Part shown: positions 58,676-64,000 of the stretch, piece by piece
Numbering within the stretch: position 1 is the first letter of the stretch
Layout of the letters: each line of letters begins with the position of its first letter
DNA from: Micropterix aruncella
Lineage: Eukaryota > Arthropoda > Insecta > Lepidoptera > Micropterigidae
DNA length: 64,000 nucleotides
Reading direction: 5' to 3'
Assembly: GCA_944548615.1 (NCBI GenBank)
Contig: OX155962.1
Span: forward strand, 756,670-820,669
Notes under the pieces: model-generated
Told to the model about the DNA's origin: nothing
Databases searched by the model: none
The model's input: only the letters and a program-made list of their open reading frames with translations
Translations under genes and position numbers: made by a program

Positions 58676-59003
58676 TGGCCAGGGTTAGCTCCCGACGAGG
58701 AGACTCCTCAACGGTCAACAGCACAGACACTAAATTTTGTATACGCATTCAGTAATGATAGCCCGCTCTAAGTTTCATCGTGTCATGGCTGCTGCACACA
58801 GCTCAGACACGAAATTTTATATATACAATCAATTACGACAGCCCGTTCTGTTTCATTTTTTGACCGGACTGCGGCACCCAGGGTTGGCTTTCAACGAGGG
58901 AACTCCTCAACGGTCAACAGCACAGCCACGAAATTTTGAATACGCATTCAATTATGATAGCCCGTTCTAAGTTTCACCATGACATGGCTGCTGCACATAG
59001 AAC
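58676..59003. repeat. Diverged tandem repeat, about 199-bp period
   Basis: CTCCTCAACGGTCAACAGCA occurs at about 58705 and again near 58904, each followed by CACGAAATTTT- or CACTAAATTTT-type sequence and by TGATAGCCCG. A shorter third block (about 58806-58875) repeats only the ACGAAATTTT...AGCCCGTTCT part. Confidence 0.7.
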
Positions 59004-59734
59004 AAAATAGAGTCGGTTTTTTTTTGTAATTTTTTTGTCAATTAATTATTAAGTTCTCGTATTGTGTCTGTAAAACCCAGCCCGTATATTGGCCAAATAG
59101 AGTCCCTATATTGACCGAAAGTAGACCAGTCAGCGAGGTGCCTAATTTTCCTAACAGCTCTGAAACCAATGAAGCAGACAAATACGTTAACATGCATGTC
59201 AAGCATCTTTCTTCCAATGCTTGAGCACAAAAGGAAATAGTAAAAACAGCCGTTGTGCGCGAAGTGCGACGCGCCAATTAAAAATTCTGCCTGGGTCATG
59301 AATGTATTGTTGGCTGTCTCGTATACCGGTCAACGTTCTTTGTTTGCCTACTAGTGCCTGCGTTGCAAAGTAAAAATATCAACACGAGAGGGCGCCATAG
59401 CTCGGGCAGGAGACTGAAACGGCGCAGCGCGGCTTTTCCGTTACCAATAATATCATCCGGTGGCCATTTTGCGTTGCTTTGACGCGAGCTCTTCTTCAGA
59501 AATGGCGGGAATGTTAACTAGGCTTGTTTACCGTCGCTGATTCCATGTCATTTGTAGGTATATGAATTTCTAAGTGCAGAAAGCGAACGATTGCTTTTTC
59601 TTAACTCGGCACTCGTCGCACTCACGTAACCAAAACAAATGCTCGCTATGGGTGAAAAATACCCAGACTTCAAAGTAGGTATTAATCAATATTTATTACC
59701 GACCCGGTTGAAGATAGGTTTGAGACAAAAAGGA
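59004..59734. other. No gene recognised
   Basis: Minus frames of 79-85 codons at 59038-59299 overlap one another and carry no known motif. The GC-richer part at 59390-59480 is likewise unassigned. Confidence 0.4.
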
Positions 59735-60104
59735 TGTTTAGTTAAAATTTAAATAACACTTACTGTACCGTACTAATCTAAACTTTCTAGCGTGGCAACA
59801 CATTATAATGTCGCGTTCTAGCGTGGCAAGCGACACAGCCGAACGCGACAAAACGGGTGAACAGAGGACTAGGCCGAACGCCGCCACACACGTCAACCTG
59901 TCATTCGATCGGAGCGGGCGGTCGATATTACCCCTGCCGTAATTCCTGTTTTTATATTTGTTTTCTCTCGAGTGTACGTTAAATTGTATTAAACTACCAA
60001 TAAATTGTGCAAACACCGGAACAAGGCGTTTATCTGGAATCCTGCAAACCTCACCAGCGACAGCTAGAGATTGTCCTAATAGACCGCATCTCAACACACT
60101 AACA
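59735..60104 (+). mobile_element. Possible solo LTR
   Basis: It starts TGTTTAGT and ends ACTAACA, short inverted TG...CA-type ends, with AATAAA at about 59998 placed where an LTR polyadenylation signal would be. No matching target duplication was found (AAGGA against AATCA), so this is tentative. Confidence 0.3.
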
Positions 60105-61399
60105 AATCATATTTGTAAGCATTTATTTTAATTAAAACAAAACGCAACATTTACTTCACAAAGGTCAATGAATTTTAGACAATTGACATACAAACTCAAA
60201 AATTATATTTTTTTTATTACGAAAAGTAAAACTTGTGTGTTTTATTTGTACGCACTTACAATTAAGGAAGAAAAATAAACATTTCTTTTTTTTTTAATAA
60301 ATCAACACAGAAGTAACGCTATTACAAACTATAAAAAAACACAACGAATCAGCCTTATGTGTATAGGAACAACAGTTTTATATAATACTTATTGTAATTG
60401 TTGAATGCAATCAGAGCAAATTGGTAAAGCATGCTCTCGACATAACATTTTATCGCCATTTTGGCAGCAAGAGTTGGTCTTACGGTCCGTTTTGGGTGGT
60501 CATACTTGGCATCTGGAATAATCTGGATATAGCGCATCTTTTTATCGATGTCGCTGCGATGGCTTCATTATTTGGCTGTTCACTTTTCCTGTTACCGTCA
60601 CGGAGTAGAAATGTTCTCTTTTCTTTTAAATATAGGGGTAAATTGAGTATAGTGGATCGCCTCATGACCTGGGGCATGATGAGATCTTATGCCAATGTCT
60701 TAAGATAATCCCGCCTTGGTTTGCAATTCAGACCTTACGCCTGCTCATTCGATTTCACAATGACATAAACGTTGATGCCGCCCATATTCAGTCCAATCCA
60801 TAGAACACCACTAATATCCATCGCTTGGTAATACTAGACATTGAATGTGCCACACATTGCATCTACAACATCCTAACCACACTTGCTGATATTATAATCA
60901 GTGATCATCTCTGGTTTTTTTTTTGCTCACCAGTAACAGTAGGTATCGATTTTCGCAACGCGGTGCATTGTTGATGCTAACAACACAATTTTGTCAATTA
61001 CTAAATTGTGTAATATTTCGGTATATGTTGGGCGTGTCATGTACCAGGAGAAAATATACGTCATGTAATCTCTGGACGAAATTATCGGCTGAAAGGGGAG
61101 TATTTTAAAAATAGAACGTTGTAGAGGCTGAATGAGCTTCGTAGAAGGATATTCAGACGTCGTATGTCAGCTAGAGTCAATAGGAGTTAATTTCAATAGA
61201 CTAGGAAATAGGTCATAAATTTCGACGACTTATTTGACACGAAGTCCTGGCTTTGTCGACGGAGACAAAGGACGACCCTTTCCCGAAACGATTCATCACT
61301 GTTATTTATCGCCATAGTTGAAGCGGCTTGCCTATCGTGTGTGGGCCCTTAATGAAACAATTGACACCCCTTATTTTGCATATATAGATAATTAGTTAG
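60105..61399. other. No gene recognised; possible piggyBac C-terminal relic
   Basis: On the minus strand at about 60400-60560 one frame reads KTNSCCQNGDKMLCREHALP then ICSDC, resembling the Cys-rich end of piggyBac-type transposases, in broken frames. The rest is unassigned. Confidence 0.25.
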
Positions 61400-62206
61400 A
61401 TGTTAAGTTAGCGCCTAAAATCTATCATTGTAATTGTAACAAGTATACCGTCGCGGTCCGTCGTTAAACACCTTTAGGTATATCGGATTTCACGCGCTCT
61501 TGCATTGTATCGCTCGGCGGAAGGTCGAAAAGAGAAAGACTGTGCGGGACGTAGCACGGCATCTCCCTCTCTCTGTGAAGGGGAGGATTTCGCGCCGGTG
61601 GTATACGCTGACTGGTCGGTGAGCGAGAGGTATCCGCGCAGCGACCAATCAGATAAGCTGCGCAAGCGTCGCGACGTCTGGCTCATGGGGGATGATAGAT
61701 CGTCGCGGCAGTTGTTTACGAGAAATCGGCTTCAGTGGACGCGATTGCGCGCTTAACCGGTTTCCTGAATTTTCACAATCTCCAGCTTTACGTTAGCTGC
61801 GACACGCGCGTTTAAACGTTCAAATTATAACGGAGCGTTCGCGCGGTAAACCTAAGATAGCCATAGTGATTTACCTTTTTATAATTAATAATAAGTGCTT
61901 TAAAGTTCAATAAATTATTGCGTGCGAAAACAAAGTGACTCATTTCAAGTGCCCGTTTAAGCTCCTCTGTGGAGGTATCGGCGCACGTCTGCGAGCTTCG
62001 AGGAATCGCCTGAGCCCCGCTCTCAATTCGCCCTTCGGACTGGAGGTCAAACATCCCTAAGGACTCGGGGTCTGGTAATAATTTACATAACTATTACAGT
62101 CCACTTCAAGTTACCGGACCCGCAGAAATAATCTGCTATAACCGCGTATCGGGTAAGACGCTCGCTATCAAAAAGCTTTGCATCCAGCCTGATATCGCGC
62201 CCATAG
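61400..62206 (+). promoter_or_regulatory. 5' LTR of the BEL/Pao element (outer edge approximate)
   Basis: The region between unassigned sequence and the primer-binding site behaves as an LTR. It has a CCAAT word at 61645, a T/A-rich TTTTTATAATT segment at about 61876, and AATAAA at 61909-61914 followed by about 290 bp of U5. I cannot fix the 5' edge because the 3' LTR is outside the window; a TGTAAT near 61428 is one candidate. Confidence 0.45.
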
Positions 62207-62226
62207 TGGTCCTTCGAGCCGGATCG
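62207..62226 (+). promoter_or_regulatory. Primer-binding site of the BEL/Pao element
   Basis: TGGTCCTTCGAGCCGGATCG begins with TGG, complementary to a tRNA CCA end, and lies about 60 bases before the Gag ATG. The tRNA is not identified. Confidence 0.5.
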
Positions 62227-62287
62227 AAAAAAAATTAGATCGACCTGGTCGAAGACGAATTGAGAGTGCTAGAAAATTGTCAGTGAA

Positions 62288-64000
62288 ATGGAGTCGCCAA
62301 ACGAGCTCGCGAGACCGTCGAGACCAGCTTCCAGAGCGTGGTCGGGAAGCTCGCAACGCAGCGAACGTCTTCTAGAGATAAGAACGGCGGCGGAAGAGCT
62401 CAGGAAAATAACAAAAGAAAGAGCAAGAGTAGCCGCAAAACTGAAGAAAATGCAGTTGGAAGCTCAGACGCGACAGGTCGACGCCGAGGAGGAACTCGAG
62501 CTACTGGATGCGGAGAGTCAACATGCCAGGAGACTGCTGGATGTTATTTCGGAAACGATCGGATCCGAAGACGGCGCCGGAAGCTGGACAAGAGAACAAC
62601 TGAATAATGAGTTCGAGGATGCAGCTGGGCGGACATCTCAATGGGCGGCGTACCACACGCCGGCAGCAATGGGACCTGGAATGGAGATTCGCGGCGCGGC
62701 GACGAGCAGCGAAGCGGATGCAGTCGGCGCTGCAAGCAACGCAGCGCGAGAGGCGCGCGGCGCGGCAACGAGCGGCGAAGCGGGTGCGGTCAGCGCCGGA
62801 ATCGTCGTGGCGCGCGCGGAGCGCGCGGCGGGCGCAGCGCGCGCTGAAACGGTGCCGCTGGACGCGGCGGTACAGGCTGCCAAGGAGCTGGACAACTGCA
62901 CAAGCGGCGGCGCTGTGAGCGGAGCGAGCGAGGAGATTGTAAATAAGGTATGTCAATTGGTTTCTATGGCTGCTTCTAAACCACACTACAATAAAGATTT
63001 ACCTGCTTTTACGGGGGAGCCGCTTCATTTTATGGCTTTCAAGGCGATTTTCAACCAATCTACTGAGGTGATGCGCTTAGACCAAGCGCAGAACCTTTTA
63101 AGACTGCAAACTGCGCTCAAAGGAAGAGCGAGGGAGGCTGTCGCGGGGTTACTTTTATGTCCCTCTAATGTACCAGGAATTATGAGAACGCTGGAAGCTT
63201 TATTCGGGAACCCTAACTTGGTTATTCAGCGGACGTTAGGAGAGATTAGAAAGATAAGGGAGTTATCAGACAGCTTAGAGACAGATGACCTGATGAGGTT
63301 TGCTTGTCAAATAAATAATTTCGTGGCCACTGTAAAAGCCGTGAAACGAGTTGAGCACCTTTTTAACCCTGACTTGTTGGCGTCCTTGGTTTCCAAATTA
63401 CCGAGAAACCTACTGACGCTGTGGTTGAATGATACAGGTAGGAATGAAAGTGAAGGGCCGGTTTTGGTATATTTCGCTTCCTGGCTAGAAAATTTAGCTA
63501 TCAGGGCACAAGATGCCGGAGTAGGTACGATCGAGCCCATCAAGCGCGGTCAGACAGGCAACCGCGAGAGGAGATTCAAGGAGAATAATACGAAAAACTT
63601 CGTTTTCAATACTCAAAATATGCCGGCGCAAAAGTGTCCCCGGTGCTCGGGAAACCATTTTCTAAATAAATGCGAAGAATTCCGCAAGTTATCTGTAGAT
63701 GGCCGATGGGAGGCTGTGAAGGAGCTGAAACGTTGTTTTAAATGTCTAGGGCCCAATCACGGACGTAGGAATTGCACCGCGTACAAAAAAATCCCGAGAT
63801 CAAAGTACCATTTTATGTTAACGAACGCCTCGACAGACGCACGGCAGGACGAGAACACCTCTCCGGTAAGCGATAGTGGCGCAATCGTGGCTAACATGGT
63901 GGGTGCGAATAGTGTTTTATTGCAAGTAATACCAGTCACCTTGTTCGGTTCTCAAGGTAAACAAAAGGTCGTGTTCGCGCTGTTGGATGCTGGGTCCACG
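62288..64000 (+). CDS. BEL/Pao Gag-Pol polyprotein, N-terminal 571 residues (runs off window)
   Basis: One frame from the ATG at 62288 stays open for 571 codons to the window edge. Residues about 25-90 are highly charged and probably coiled-coil. About 134-214 are Ala/Gly/Glu-rich and contain a 22-residue in-frame duplication. From about 233 the Gag core typical of BEL elements (DUF1759 type) begins with LPAFTGEPLHFMAFKAIF. Two zinc knuckles follow: CPRCSGNHFLNKC (450-462) and CFKCLGPNHGRRNC (483-496). The last residues, ALLDAGST, are the active-site triad region of the aspartic protease. Protease, reverse transcriptase, RNase H and integrase should continue downstream in one frame. The lack of any lesion suggests a young, possibly active copy. 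Confidence 0.85.
   Translation, partial: MESPNELARPSRPASRAWSGSSQRSERLLEIRTAAEELRKITKERARVAAKLKKMQLEAQTRQVDAEEELELLDAESQHARRLLDVISETIGSEDGAGSWTREQLNNEFEDAAGRTSQWAAYHTPAAMGPGMEIRGAATSSEADAVGAASNAAREARGAATSGEAGAVSAGIVVARAERAAGAARAETVPLDAAVQAAKELDNCTSGGAVSGASEEIVNKVCQLVSMAASKPHYNKDLPAFTGEPLHFMAFKAIFNQSTEVMRLDQAQNLLRLQTALKGRAREAVAGLLLCPSNVPGIMRTLEALFGNPNLVIQRTLGEIRKIRELSDSLETDDLMRFACQINNFVATVKAVKRVEHLFNPDLLASLVSKLPRNLLTLWLNDTGRNESEGPVLVYFASWLENLAIRAQDAGVGTIEPIKRGQTGNRERRFKENNTKNFVFNTQNMPAQKCPRCSGNHFLNKCEEFRKLSVDGRWEAVKELKRCFKCLGPNHGRRNCTAYKKIPRSKYHFMLTNASTDARQDENTSPVSDSGAIVANMVGANSVLLQVIPVTLFGSQGKQKVVFALLDAGST

Noticed and set aside
58676..59003. CRISPR-like array
   Set aside because: Two to three diverged long units, no short regular repeats and spacers, and a eukaryotic context.
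59038..59299. Membrane-protein-like minus frames
   Set aside because: Two overlapping frames of similar length, no known family and no start context; probably chance.

Overview
The window looks like repeat-rich, AT-rich insect chromatin, most likely from a moth or butterfly. The taxon call is an inference. It rests on two Helitrons ending in a GGGTCAGCTAG-type 3' end, a GIY-YIG Penelope-like element, an R1-clade LINE, a BEL/Pao element, foldback MITEs and many short LINE tails in an AT-rich background. I found no convincing host gene. Every recognisable coding stretch belongs to a mobile element, and most are truncated or broken. The density and nesting suggest heterochromatin, for instance a pericentromere or a W chromosome, but the sequence alone does not prove this.

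Layout. 1-6.4 kb: head-to-head Penelope remnants, a dispersed repeat (family Y), LINE and hAT fragments, Helitron 5' ends. 6.44-10.28 kb: a GC-rich island holding two head-to-tail gag-only retroelement units flanked by a 13-bp duplication. This is the most interesting part of the window. 10.3-19 kb: LINE reverse-transcriptase (RT) fragments, a mariner fragment, two complete non-autonomous Helitrons, a foldback MITE, an LTR remnant. 19-23.1 kb: copies of a GC-rich family (X), one carrying a fairly young, 5'-truncated R1-clade LINE on the minus strand with a 14-bp target-site duplication. 23-39 kb: AT-rich sequence with a foldback MITE, a hAT relic, several CR1/Jockey-like LINE tails, an RTE remnant and three long (TA)n tracts. 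39-54 kb: a 5S-rRNA-derived sequence, further X copies, a solo LTR, two Harbinger-like elements with 3-bp duplications, a recent 268-bp tandem duplication. 54-61 kb: old debris, a (TA)n tract running into a 200-bp assembly gap, diverged tandem repeats. 61.4-64 kb: the 5' end of a BEL/Pao LTR retrotransposon whose Gag-Pol frame is open for 571 codons and runs off the window.

How the parts relate. The elements behave as a nested community rather than a gene set. The gag-only units carry three RNA hairpins in their 3' UTR, one with a compensatory base change, but no RT, so they probably rely on another element's enzyme, as Drosophila HeT-A does. Family X is both mobile and a landing site: the R1-clade LINE sits in it at a word (ACTCTGACTAACAG) that also marks unusual inverted X-X junctions. 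X is itself nested in a Harbinger-like element and is interrupted by a LINE elsewhere. All identifications are by eye; none has been checked against a database.
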